From Pilatotrama ljubarskyi (lineage: Eukaryota > Basidiomycota > Agaricomycetes > Polyporales > Polyporaceae): a DNA stretch of 64,000 nucleotides. The translations under genes were made by a program, and so were the position numbers. This document shows positions 45,782 through 57,400 of this stretch, in pieces; within the stretch, counting starts at the first letter, position 1; every line of letters begins with the position of its first letter. The notes beneath the pieces were generated by a model. That model did not search any database, was not told where the DNA came from, and saw nothing but the letters and a program-made list of their open reading frames with translations. The stretch is taken from positions 1 to 64,000 of the forward strand of contig MU277711.1 in the NCBI GenBank assembly GCA_022385805.1, in the 5' to 3' direction.

Positions 45782-48676
45782 ATGCCAGACTTCCCTGACC
45801 CAACTGTCGCGACTGGATCTGACGGCGGCGGCGATGACGACGACTCCCTCTTTGGGTCCCCACCATCGTCGCCGGCCAGAGGTAGGTCACCGTCACCGCT
45901 AGCGCTGCCTGGCGGTCCCGGTTCTGCACAAAACGTGGGGGCTCTTGCACTTCCTGGTTCCCACCTTGTCGCTGAACTACCCACCAATCCGCCAGCGTCT
46001 TTGCCGTTGAGTGCGAGCGCCTCGGGACCGAGCCAGCCCTCAGTTCAGCGAGCACAGTCTGTGGCCGCCACATCGTCAGATGCTAGGGTGCAGACACAGC
46101 CCCGTGCATCGTCCTCGAGGAGGAGTACTCCGGGGCCGTCGCGTCAGACACGTACCGACCCTTCCGTGCGGAAGACCCGTAAGGGCAAGGAGAAGGAGAA
46201 ACCCTCCACGCCAAGGCCTACACCGCCACCCATCCCTCTTCCCTCGCCGGATGAGCCTCCGCCGCCAAACTTTCTGAGGAATCAGCAAGCGCTCCTGGGG
46301 CTCGCGGGCATGGTTGGAGGCGTAAACCCCGCCAACCTATCAAAAGCGCGTCATACACGAGGAGCGACCGCGGAGAACCCGATTGTCGTCGAGGACGAAC
46401 CGCAACCTCAGCAGCCATCCATCGGGAAACGACCTACGCATCCCTCCCCTGCCGATCAGTCGCAGCTGCCTCAACCCTCTAGTGAGCAGATCCTTCGCAC
46501 ATTGCTACAACAGAAGAACATCTTTCCTGTCGTGGTCTCCTTGCTTCGGCTTCTCGCTCCTGGCGCACCTTCGCTCGCATCCGTCCCTCCTGGCTACCCC
46601 CACTACCCGTATCATTACCCTCCTCAGCCACCTGCAAGTAATCCTTGGAGTCGAGCCCAAACACCCTCGCAGAGCTCCGCCAGCGATTCGCGTCCCTCGA
46701 GCTCCTCAGGTGCACCCCCTCATAAGCGTCGCAAGTTAAACGCTGTCCCTGCGGGCGCCGGCGACTGGGACGTACCGTACCCGTTCCCAGAAGGCCAAGG
46801 TCCCGAGAACTACCGGCTTGCCTGGGAGCAGCAAAGGGGAAAGCAGCTCCTCAAGGACCTCGTACAGCTCGTCCAGAACGCTGCGCGGAAGGCGGCGACG
46901 AAGGCTTGGTACCAGCAGCACGTGCAGCCGAGGTATCCGGTACACCCGGCGCTGAAGTACTACAGGCCGGCGACGCTGTACTACGGTTTGGAGCGCGGCC
47001 AGTCGGCACCCCCGCCTTCGTCTCAGATGCAGCATCGCGCTGTTGGGAGCAGACAATGCCCGACGCCTGGCTCGAGTACGCCACGTGTGGCGGCCGATGT
47101 GGGTAGCGGACTACCCCATGCCCCTGCTGCTTCGGGACCCGCGCCATCTCAGTTGCCCTCTGCCATAGACGGCACCGTCCATCCCCCCAATGCGTTCGAC
47201 CAGCTCGTTCAGTCGCTTCTCGCCGCTCAGCACCAGCAGCAGCAACAACAGCAGCATCAGCGGGAACACGAGCGGCACGCACCCGCGTCAGTCTCGTCTG
47301 GCCATCAGGCGTCGAGAGTGCCCGTGGATCCCTCTGCGTCGTCCGCGACTGCTGCGCCGATGCCGGAGCTGTCCGCGACGGACGAGAGCACGCAGGCGTT
47401 CCTCGACAACTGGCTCGAAATGTTGACCACGTTCCCGCCGGGCGATCCGAACGACGCGAGCATCGGCACGGGTTCGGCGACGACTGCTGCTGCCACGTCC
47501 TCATCTACGTCTACGTCCCCCGACATTGGGCCTCAGTCTGCTCAGGACTCTTCATCGCCGAAGATGGCGAAGTCGAGTGGAGGTGCGCCGCAGATTTCGG
47601 ATGACCTGATTGACCCTGCCTTGCTGGGTATGCACGTCGACATACCGACGGACTCTGCAGTGGCGGAAGCTTCAGCTTCGCGCAGTACGGGCGAGCAGTC
47701 TCACGCTGTGCCCGCCCCTCCGGTAGCGCTCGACGTGCGAACTGCCGCCGCTGCACCGAGCGGGGACAATGCGACATCCTCGACGACCGTGCAGCCCGCG
47801 ACACCCTCGCTCGTTGATTCTCCCAGCGTCACCGTTTCTTCACTCGCTGATCCCGCAGAGAGGGACGCAGAGGGAGGTGGGGACGGAGGCACCGCGATGC
47901 CGTTGTGGGACTGGGCATTCCAGGACGTGCAGGAGACGACGGCGGAGGGCATGAAGATGCTGGAGGAGCTGGCGGGGATGGACGTGGATGTTGACTTGGA
48001 CGCTGTGATGGGCGTGGAAATGGATATGGGCGGGTGGGAGGAGGTGCTCGGGACGTCAACGGCTCTGGAGGAGAGCGGTCAGACGAGCGCCCAACCTAGC
48101 GAAGGCACCCAACCGCGCCCCAAAGCTCAGGGCAACGCGACCCGAGACGAAGCCAACGGTACGACGTCAGCACAGACTTCCACAGAACCGCATCAGCCTC
48201 CCGCGGATGCTTCCTTGTTGCAGTCGCAACCAGAAAACGAAGCAGGACCGCCGGCGATCATACCTCCTGCGGCGTTCGAGGCTCAAACGCCGTTTAGCAA
48301 CTCAAGTCCCGTTGAGTCTCAAGGGGTGTCTGCTGTTCCGACCGAACCACCTCCGCCTCCGTCGCTTCTGCCACCACAAGCCTCGTGCTTCCCGCTGCCG
48401 CCGCCGCCTGTTACACCACCGCAAATCACTTCAGCTCCGCCTGCACGGGCGAAGGGCAAAGCGAAAGCGATCCCGGGCTCAGGGCCAGCCACGTTGGGAC
48501 TGGGCCTGGGCCGCGGGCGAGGCAAGCAGGACAAGCGGGCGATCGTGGAGCGGGCGCGGGCGATGCGGGAGGCGCTGGAGAAGGAGGTGGAACGCGCGAA
48601 GGTCGCGCTGTGGGAGACGACGCTGGAGCAGGGCGTGTTGGTCGGGTTGGGGCGGGAGTTGGATAAGGGTGGCTAG
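45782..48676 (+). CDS. Large intronless disordered protein, unknown function
   Basis: One uninterrupted frame of 964 codons. Most of it is low complexity: Ser/Pro/Gln/Ala-rich N-terminus with a basic patch (RKTRKGKEKEK), a glutamine tract near residue 490, an acidic segment with MDVDVDLDAVMGVEMDM near 740, and a Pro-rich stretch ending in an Arg/Glu helix (about 915-960). The only segment that looks folded is about residues 320-400, starting at WDVPYPFPEGQGPENYR and containing a helical LLKDLVQLVQNAARKAATKAW. Such composition resembles fungal transcriptional regulators, but no DNA-binding domain is visible. The ATG follows a CT-rich leader. Being intronless at 2.9 kb is striking next to intron-dense neighbours, yet codon bias matches them. 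Confidence 0.75.
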   Translation: MPDFPDPTVATGSDGGGDDDDSLFGSPPSSPARGRSPSPLALPGGPGSAQNVGALALPGSHLVAELPTNPPASLPLSASASGPSQPSVQRAQSVAATSSDARVQTQPRASSSRRSTPGPSRQTRTDPSVRKTRKGKEKEKPSTPRPTPPPIPLPSPDEPPPPNFLRNQQALLGLAGMVGGVNPANLSKARHTRGATAENPIVVEDEPQPQQPSIGKRPTHPSPADQSQLPQPSSEQILRTLLQQKNIFPVVVSLLRLLAPGAPSLASVPPGYPHYPYHYPPQPPASNPWSRAQTPSQSSASDSRPSSSSGAPPHKRRKLNAVPAGAGDWDVPYPFPEGQGPENYRLAWEQQRGKQLLKDLVQLVQNAARKAATKAWYQQHVQPRYPVHPALKYYRPATLYYGLERGQSAPPPSSQMQHRAVGSRQCPTPGSSTPRVAADVGSGLPHAPAASGPAPSQLPSAIDGTVHPPNAFDQLVQSLLAAQHQQQQQQQHQREHERHAPASVSSGHQASRVPVDPSASSATAAPMPELSATDESTQAFLDNWLEMLTTFPPGDPNDASIGTGSATTAAATSSSTSTSPDIGPQSAQDSSSPKMAKSSGGAPQISDDLIDPALLGMHVDIPTDSAVAEASASRSTGEQSHAVPAPPVALDVRTAAAAPSGDNATSSTTVQPATPSLVDSPSVTVSSLADPAERDAEGGGDGGTAMPLWDWAFQDVQETTAEGMKMLEELAGMDVDVDLDAVMGVEMDMGGWEEVLGTSTALEESGQTSAQPSEGTQPRPKAQGNATRDEANGTTSAQTSTEPHQPPADASLLQSQPENEAGPPAIIPPAAFEAQTPFSNSSPVESQGVSAVPTEPPPPPSLLPPQASCFPLPPPPVTPPQITSAPPARAKGKAKAIPGSGPATLGLGLGRGRGKQDKRAIVERARAMREALEKEVERAKVALWETTLEQGVLVGLGRELDKGG
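47233..47265 (+). repeat. CAG/CAA glutamine-codon tract
   Basis: An interrupted CAGCAGCAGCAACAACAG run coding about ten Gln residues within the 964-residue protein. A microsatellite-like tract likely to vary in length. Confidence 0.7.
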
Positions 48677-50116
48677 GCGCTCTGGGCGAGCGCGCTGTGC
48701 GCCGCGGAAAAGTTGCAGTGTGGTCTAGTATGTCAATCACCGAAATGAACCGTAATGCGTTAATGCCTCTACAGATGGTCGGCCGGCCGTGTGCGGTGTG
48801 CACGGGACAGCTACGAGGTTCAGCCGGTGCTTCCTTGAGATTCACGAGCGAATCGCGCGAGTCAGTCAGGAGTAAGTAGACTGGGAGGCACAGCTGCGTC
48901 GACGTGGAAGGGAATCCGTTGGCAGCTCACGCTGGACATTGCTTCCGGCGATCTCGTCACCGCATGCGACGGCGCGTGTGCGTGGAAGTGAGGCCGGACG
49001 TGAACGTGCAGAATGCTACGACGGGGCCGACCAGCAAGTCACAAGTACAGCAGGATTGCTGCGTTTGAACGCAGGCATGCAATATGCAGCACGCCATATG
49101 TGTTGTGGCGGCTGGGCTGCGTCCACATAGCGGTGTGTAGACGCGGGTGCCATCAGCTCGACCACTCGGAGCGGTGTCTGCGGTGCATGTCGAGAACGAC
49201 AATACTTACCAGGTAGCTCTCGCATGAATCAGGGAGTGCGACGGACATATCGCGAGAGTGGGATAGTTACGGTGGCGGCGGGATATCCGCCGAACAGTTG
49301 CGAGCGGGCGCCACAAAGTTCCCGGGATTGTATCGCACGGATCGGGAGGCGCCTCGGCCTGCGACGCTGTGCCTCTGTACTGAGCTTTCATCTTTATATT
49401 TTCTGGAATACGAATGAGATTATGCGGAATGTCGGGTGAGGAGTGGATGCGTGGCGGCGCAGGCTTTCATGGAGAAGACCTGAAGAAGAGAGGAAGAAGA
49501 CAGGCAAAGTCTCGAATGGCAACACGCGCCGGGACCCCGGGGCACCCCTCCGCGCTGTGAGACGGCAGCGCTAGCAGGGCGAGCACGGACCACCCTCTGC
49601 GCCCCCGCACTCGAGCAGCGGCCTCGGAGCGTGTCCGACGGCAGCAGAGCGGTGTGTGCGCCGATAATCAGTGCAGCTCGAAGTGAGGACAGAGCGCAGA
49701 GGAAAGAGGAGGGCGCTGGGGACGGAGGGGAGGGCGGGGACCCGGGGTCCTGGGCTGGGAAGTGTTAGAATTGTGTTCTGGGACTGGCGGGCGACTCGCA
49801 GCCAGTCCGACTCCCTTGCTCCTGCTCTGCTCAGCTCTTGCCTGTCCCCGTCTCCCTCTCTTTCTCTCCCCCACGCTCTCCACCCTCCCCGTCACCGCCA
49901 TCGACGACGACGACGTCCACGCGCCGCTGAGCATCCGTCCCACACGCCCTCGCCAACGACATCCCCCGAGTCTCGCCCCCGTCTCTACCCCGAGCTCGCC
50001 TTGTCCCTGTTATCGCCCAGCTCGAGCCCGACTTCCCTCTCCCCTCCCCCGCCCTCTTCTGCTTCTCTGCTTTCTCTTCTTTCATTCATACTCAGTTCGC
50101 CCTTCATATTCTCCCC
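48677..50116. promoter_or_regulatory. Intergenic with long pyrimidine-rich leader
   Basis: About 1.4 kb upstream of the ataxin-2 gene. The final ~310 bases (49806-50116) are strongly CT-rich on the plus strand, probably the 5' UTR/core promoter. No gene, repeat or RNA supported before that. Confidence 0.5.
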
Positions 50117-53100
50117 ATGGCCACCACAGCCAGACAGTCAAAGCCCCCCAGGAAGGGGCCCGATCCTGCCGCCCGGTCTGTCTCCCGTTTCCTCTCCATC
50201 CCCGTCCCGTCTCCCTTCATCTCTCTCTGTGGCACGCTGGCGGATTCTGACCGTGATCATCGCTTCTTTCGCACAGCCGTACTCCCGCTTGGGGTCCGCG
50301 CGCGTCGCCCAACTTCTCACCGGGTCCCGCCAACGCACGCCTTCCCAATGGCAACCAGCAGCAGCCCTCAGGCGCTCCCTCTCCCCTCAACGGTGCCCGT
50401 CCTCCGGACAACAACCCCCACGCTCGCGTCCTGCAGCAGATTTCGGGTTTGACGGTGCGTGCCCTTCCCTGCTACCGCCGCCGTCGCTGCTGCCCGTGAC
50501 GCAACTGGCGTGGTGGTGTGGCTGATTGGTCTGACCCGTACCTGCTCGTGCGCGCCCTCCAGGGAACCACGATCACGATTTTGACCAAGACGAACGTGCG
50601 CCTCGAGGGCGTCGTCCATTCCACTAGCGGCGAGGGCGACACGCAGGGCGTCACCCTCAAGGACGTCAAGGAAATATCCAACCCGGGCGCACCCCTCAGG
50701 GAGCAGTTCTTCGTCGCTGCGACCAACATCCAGGAGTGGTCCTCTGGACCGGCCGACGCTAAGATGCCAAACGGCCCAGACAGTGCGTGCATTCCGCCCC
50801 TGTGCAGTATACCTCGCAGTTGACAGATGTGTGTTCCGGCCTTCCTTCTACTTGCGAATGCCAACGCAATCTACATACGCTGGCTCAACCCGACCATCGT
50901 CATAGGCTTCAAGATCGACACTGATATTTCTCAGAAGGCCGCTCTCCGCCGCGAGCGGGAGCTGCAGGCGTGGCAGCCCGAGGCACCCGCCAGCGAGGGT
51001 GGCGCTCTCGGGGCTGGAAAGGCCGCCGGACAGCCGAACGTGCGCAACGTCGACGAGCTCACGTTCGGTCCTGGGGCGTCAGGTGGTGCGTGGGACCAGT
51101 TCGCGGTGAACGAGCAGCTGTTTGGTGTGAAGGCGGGCTTCGACGAGGAAGCGTACACGACGAAGCTGGATAGGAACGCGCCGGACTTCAAGGAGAAGGA
51201 GCGGAAGGCGCAGCAGATTGCGAACGAGATCTTGGGCGTGAGTGATCCTTCCCTGTGGTGCGCTGCTGGCAGTCTCGCTGACCGCCGCGTGCGACTCTGG
51301 CCGGCATCTTGGTACGTCTGGCTGAAACGACTCTGCGCACGCAGTCTACGACGAACAACCCACACATTGCGGAGGAGCGCATGATGAATTTGAGCGCGGA
51401 TGCCTCGAACGCGAACGAGGAGGAGAAGTGAGCTCCACCATCCTTGATTGGCGTGGCTGTGCTGATCGCTGCTCGTAGGTACGGCGCTGTAGTGCGCAGT
51501 GCAAACGCATACGTTCCGCCTGGCGCTCGCAAGGGCACTGCGTCCGCCACCACTCCCCCTGCGAAGACGGAGCTCCCGAAAGTGTCCGTCAACGCTCCCG
51601 ACGGGTCGACCGTGGCCGCCCAGAGCAGCACTTCGACCCCGTCCGCGAGCAAGGTGCCCTCGCCCGCCCCGGGCGCGACCGGCGCGGCGAAGCCCGCAGA
51701 CGCGGTGCCCGCGTTCAGAAACTTCGTGTCGACGGAGAAGGACCGGCTGCTGAAGAAGAAGCAGGCGCTGATGAAGAGCGAGATGGACAAGCGGCTCTCG
51801 GACCTCGTCAACTTCAGCAAGTCGTTCAAGCTCAACAAGCCGATCCCGGACGACCTCGTGCCGATCCTCGCCAAGGACGAGGAGAAGCAGCGGCTGATCA
51901 AGGAGAAGACCGTCCGCGACGCCGAGGACCAGCGCGCGCGCTCCATCGGCGTCTCCAGCACGCTCACCGCCACGCCCGCCGCACGCGCGCTCCCCTCCGC
52001 CGGGCTCGCGCCGTCTTCCAAGGCTGGCGCAGAGACCGCGAGACAGATGCCCGCGGCGAAGCCGAGCGCGAGCGCCGCTGCGGCCGTGATGGCGAAGACC
52101 GCGACGGCCCCGAGCAAGCCTGGGGACAGCGGGAAGAAGATCTCGATGTACATCCAACCGATCCCGCCGTTCAAGGGCAAGCGGTCGAGCACGAGCCCCG
52201 GCCAGGGGCAGCAGCCCCAGGGCCAGCCGCAGAGTGCGGCGCCGACGGCGAACGGGGGCGCAAAGCCCGCTGTGAGCCCGCTGTCGCCGACGGCCGTCAA
52301 CAGGCTGAACGTGAACGCGTCCTCGTTCCGGCCGACCGCGAAGGTGTCGCCGTTCTCACCCGTACGTTCACCCTTCATCTCCGTCGCTCCGTCGATCTGT
52401 CTGTGTGTCCGTGTGCGAGTGCGTGTGCTGACTGGGGCTTCGACTTCGTCTTGGCCGTGTTACAGGGTGGCTCGCCCAACCCGAACGGAGCGTCATCAAC
52501 GTCTTCGCCAAAGGGCAAGCCCGCGGAGGCCGCGACGTCGCCGCAGACGCAGGGCCCGCCGAACCCGTTCTTCGGGACGCGCCTGCCGAAGCGGACGCCG
52601 CTCGTGCACATCAAGGACGACTTCAACCCCTTCAAGCATCACAAGGTCATCGAGGCCTCGCAAGTTGGTGCGTCTCCTCGTGTCTCGTCGCTTTTTGCTC
52701 GGGTGCCGTGTAAATGTGAGACTGGCTGACGATGGGTGTGTAATGCGTAGCCCCGACATGGCCGTTCAGCGGGAAGCGCTACATGCAGATGTTCCCGCCG
52801 ATTCAACAGCAACCCCAGCAACAGTCGCCGCCGATGGCGCCGCCTGGGCCTCCGCCCCCGATGCCTCCTACCACGTACGAAGAGGATCCTGCCGCGCAGG
52901 CCGCTGCGCGTGGATACGTCTACGCGTACCAGCCATACGGTTACCCCGGACAGGTATGTGGATCTCTATCTCCGTTTCCTCGTGTTCTGGGGTTTGTAGG
53001 AGGGGTAGCTGACGCTGACTGCGGGTGATCCAGATGGTGCAGCCGATGATGCCAGGGATGGGGCCTCCCCCGCCCGGAGCGTACATGCCTGGACCGTACA

Positions 53101-53636
53101 TGCAACCCATGCCTTACCCTATGCCCCCACCAAATGGTGCGTATCTTGTTCATGTTGGTGCTGGGGCATGGCCTGATCGGCGACCTCCCGGCACCCCAGC
53201 GATGTACGCCTCGACGCCGATGGGTCAGATGCCTCGTAAGTCCTCGAATGATGCCCTCCATGCGAGGCTGGTTTGCTGATCGTCTGCATGTCTAGCTCCC
53301 CAAGCATACATGCCGCCTCCGCCCCCGCCCGGGACGTACCCTCCCCCACCAAACGGCGCGGGACCCCGCCCATCAATGCCGCCGACCCCGATCCCGTCGC
53401 ACGCGCACCCATACTACCACCACCAAAGCCCTCAACGTACGCCTCTCTCCTATCCCCCCGGGCCCCAGGGACAGCCCGCGCTGACGACTGACGGCTATTA
53501 TACTACAGTGCAACACGCCATGCCCTACCCGATGATGATGCCCCCGCCCGGCCCCGGCGGCGTCCCGCCCCATCCGTACGACCCCTCCGGCCAGCCGCCC
53601 CCGCCTGTGCCCATGGGCGGCGTCAGCCACGCCTAG
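50117..53636 (+). CDS. PBP1: Ataxin-2 homologue (Pbp1)
   Basis: Twelve exons in phase give 855 aa: 50117-50175, 50277-50454, 50563-50782, 50906-51237, 51345-51427, 51479-52361, 52466-52667, 52751-52953, 53034-53136, 53200-53235, 53296-53436, 53509-53636. Domains: Lsm-like SM-ATX (GTTITILTKTNVRLEGVVHS, KDVKEIS) at about 80-155; LsmAD (FGVKAGFDEEAYTTKLDR) at about 220-265; a PAM2 motif RLNVNASSFRP at about 550-560, the perfect consensus for binding the MLLE domain of poly(A)-binding protein; and a Pro/Met/Tyr-rich low-complexity C-terminus that can drive condensate formation. In yeast Pbp1 binds Pab1, regulates polyadenylation and stress granules and restrains TORC1. All introns are GT-AG. Confidence 0.92.
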
Positions 53637-54427
53637 GCGGGCCCCGCTCATCACGCTTTCCTCGTCGTCTACCTGTCCGTCGTGCATCGCCGTTGCCTCT
53701 GACCTCACTTGCCTGCCTCCCCACCCCCACCGCCCACCCCTCACGCCCCCTTCGCCGCACCCACTCCCCGGTCCCGCTCTCGTCGCCATCATTCACGCAC
53801 CTCTTACCCTCATCCCCTCATCCCCTAGCATCCGTGTAGCCGATCATCTGCCGATATGCTGCCGCTGCCGCGGGTCCCGCGCGCAGGTGCGGTGCGCCAG
53901 ACGGTCTCACGCTCTGGAGTCGAGGATGCGCGCATGCGTCGTGTCTGTGCGCTCCTCGGTGTGAGCAGGGCCCGATCCGCGTGCATCTATCCTCGCCGCG
54001 ACGTCGTCGCCGCATCGACCCTCCGCCCCATCCGCCGTGTCCGTCCCGTCCCGACTCCCTCTCCCCACCCAGTGTTGTTTTGGTTTGTCACGTGTTGTCA
54101 GTTGCAATTTTGTTGTGATGCAATGTTTCCACCCCGCAAAAACTCATCGTGCACATGTTTCGTCGTCTTCGCGGTCGGGTGGTGTTGACGGTCGGGTTCT
54201 ATTGTCTGGATGGAAAATGGATGTATTCGTGCAGAGAGACGAGAGTCGTACAGAGTGCATGCGTGAGAAGGCCTAGCGAAACAGTGCTCTGGAACCGGAG
54301 CGGGTGAGTATATAATGTAGGTGGTAACGGTGGTATTCGCCAGCGAAGCGGTAGTCCGTAGTCTACCATATAGCCAAGAGTATGGCGACATAAAACGTAC
54401 GGTGCAGACAGAGGACGAGAGAAGCCA
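53637..54427. other. Convergent 3' flanks of PBP1 and BUB1
   Basis: About 790 bases, CT-rich near the PBP1 end. No gene supported. Confidence 0.5.
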
Positions 54428-57400
54428 TCACCGTGCATCCTTCCCGCCGAGAATCGCCAAGCCGACCTTCTTGAGTAGGCCCTTCAGGCTGTTGCTCGCG
54501 CGGTTGCAGTTCGCCTGCAGCCACGCCTCCATCTCCTGGCGCAATGCAGCGAGCTCGTCGCTGACGGGAAGCTTGCCGTCCGGGCGAACGAGGGTCGGGT
54601 TGAGCAGGAGATCGAACAACCTCGTCCACAGCTCGCCCTGCCAGTACCGCTTGAACGGCGTCGACAGTTTGTAGTGGATGTGGCCGTCCGCGCTCGGTGT
54701 AGGCGAAGGCACGACGGACGACGCCTCGATGTACTTCCCATAGAGGAGGCAGTAGATGATGCCCGCGAGGCCGTAGTAGTCCGTCTGGAACGTCCACGGC
54801 CGGCCCTCGCGCGCCTCGAAGCAGTCGCGCGCGTCCGTCGGCCACTCCGCGATGTACCGCTGGCCGGCGGGGAAGAGCCGCGTATCGATGGTGCGCCCGA
54901 AGTCGATGAGCTTGATTCCCTTGTATGACCATCCGCCCCCGCCGGACGGCTGGTACACGCTTTCCCATGCCGACGCGGGTCCGGGGACGTCTTCGAGGCG
55001 GACAAGGCAGTTGTCGATTTTGACGTCACCGTGGATGAAGCCCGCACGGTGGAGGCCCTCGAGGATGCGCAAAAGCTCGATGGAGAAGAACATGACGAGC
55101 AGCTCGTCGAGGCACGCGCCCTGCTGGGTGATGCCTGCGGAGGGGGCGCGGTTGACGATGTCGAGCAGCGTGCCCTGCTTGCAGAGCTCCAGCACGAGGA
55201 AGGACTCGTCCTTGAACGCGTACAGGGCCTGCGGGGCGATGAAGGATCGGCGCAAGTTGGCGGGGAGGGTGGTATGTATCCGCCGGAGGACGTGGAATTC
55301 CCAGAGGTTTCGGGGCTTGACGACCTTCAATGCGACCCGGTTCTTCTCCTCTTCATCAGAATCGTCGTCATCTTCGTCTTCCGACTCGTCTTTCCGCGAC
55401 AAGTCCAGGTCAATGGCTTCGAAGACACTTCCAAAGCCACCTTCTCCAAGTTTGTCCACGACGGCGAAGTGCCGTTCCTCCAACTGCACCTCAAGCGTCT
55501 CGGCATCCTGCATCGAACGGCTCGATGTCGAGTTCCCACTTGCCCTTCGCGTCTTTTTCTTCGCAAACTTCTGCAAGGCTTCGAATAGCTGTGACTCCGA
55601 GGTCCTGAGGTCGTGGAACCCAGACTCAGGGGGTATCAGGCGAAGAACCGTAGAGACAATGGGCGGGTCAAACGGGTTGCATGGATTCGGAGGCTTGAAA
55701 GACGAGGCGACGCCCAGGGCATCAGCGAGACTGAGAGTCCCCGTGCGCTCCTCGATCTCAGCTACCTGGCCCTCATCTTCTTCGTCCTCCCGATCCTCTC
55801 GCAGCTCGGCGGCAAGTTGCACAGCAGTCTCCACGGCGTCGCGGTGCACGGTGAGTGCATTCGGGGTACCACCACGGGTGCTCATCGTGTACTCGAACGT
55901 GCGCTCCGTGATAGGCGTCATCACGTCGAACTGGCCAAACCGACCCCCGAGTGGGACACGGTAGCCGTCCGTATGATCGCCTTCGCCATCACCGCCCTGG
56001 TACCCGTATGCCTCGGAGTACATGCTATCCTCCACGCCTTCGATGGGGACAGGCTCGTCCGCAGGGTGTGCGTAGCCCTCATCCTCGAAGCGTTCGTAGT
56101 CATAGTCGTCCTCCGCGTCCTCGGAACTCTCGCTAGTGAGCGGATCGCGCGATTGCTGCCGCTCAAGCTCGAACTGCTCTCGCGCACCGGCGTCGCCTTC
56201 AGACTCTGTAGTCGGCGTTTCCGGTTGAGACGTGCCTTGGGCCTGCTCTTGTTCTTCGTGCTCAGGCTCGGCTTCAGGTGTTGAATCTGTCGGAGGCGGC
56301 GCGAAGACGGGACGCAGCGGCGTGCGTTCGCCAAGTACGGGCCGCCCAGAGGCCGAAGACGACAGAGGCTGCTTCGGCAGTGTAGTCTTCTCGACGAATG
56401 GCGTAAAGGTCGGAGCCGCAGCCGGGGCGTTCTCCGACTTGGGGACAGGTCGGCTGAACACCTTCGGCGCATTCTCGTCGCTGAACGGCATGAACTTCCC
56501 TGCGCCTGCACTGTCCGGTCTTGCTGAAGGTGGACGGAAGACGCCGCTCTCTGCGCCAGACTTTGCTGCGTCATCTCCGAAGACGTCCCATCTGCCTTGT
56601 GGGCGGTCCCGGAACGTCGCAGAAGCCGGCGTGAGGGAGAAGACTGGTGGTGGCTTGGACTCCTCGGCATCGGCGTGAATGACGAGCTTCTTGAGACTGC
56701 GCGCGTTCTCATCTTGCTTAGTACCGGGTGTAGGAGCCGCAGAATCTTTGAGGGAGAGAGCGGGACGGTTCGGGTTCGGTGTGACGGCTGGTTTGTTCGC
56801 ATTCTCGGGGTCGACGAACGGTTGAATCTGAAGGAGGTATAAGAATGAGTACCGCAGAAGCAGTCACCATAGCATAGGCAGTACCGACCTTGGGTGGAGG
56901 CGCGGGAGTCTGGTTCTCTCGTCGCGCGTTCTCGTCGACAAACGGCCGGAATGCTAGCACTTCCGCATGAGTTCCATGACCCATGACAATACTACTTTGC
57001 ATTATGTTGACTTACTGGGGGTCTTCGCAGCCAAATCGGCGTTGGCATTCTCATTACTCAGAGCACGTACATGCGGCTGGAGCGCCATCGGCGTGACAGG
57101 CTCGATCTTTCGAACAGGCGCATGCTTACTCCCCGCAACGGCACCGAAACGCATCGACTTCTCTGGCGAGTTGTACATGCCAAACACGTCTGCAAGCGCC
57201 TCCTTTGTCGCGAGCGTGACGGTGGGCTCCGCCCCCGCACCGAATTTGCGCGTCATGGTCTTCGTGCTCCCGCTCTTACCGCCCTCGGCGCCGGAGAATG
57301 CTACGCGAGGGCGCGTAGCTTCTGGCGGTGGACCCCATTTCTTACCCAGGAGGCCCATGGAACGAGCACGTGCTTCTTGCATGCTATACTCTGTACCATC

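Noticed and set aside
46851..47504. Minus-strand 217-codon frame within the 964-residue gene
   Set aside because: Antisense shadow of a Ser/Pro/Gln-rich coding region with no independent evidence.
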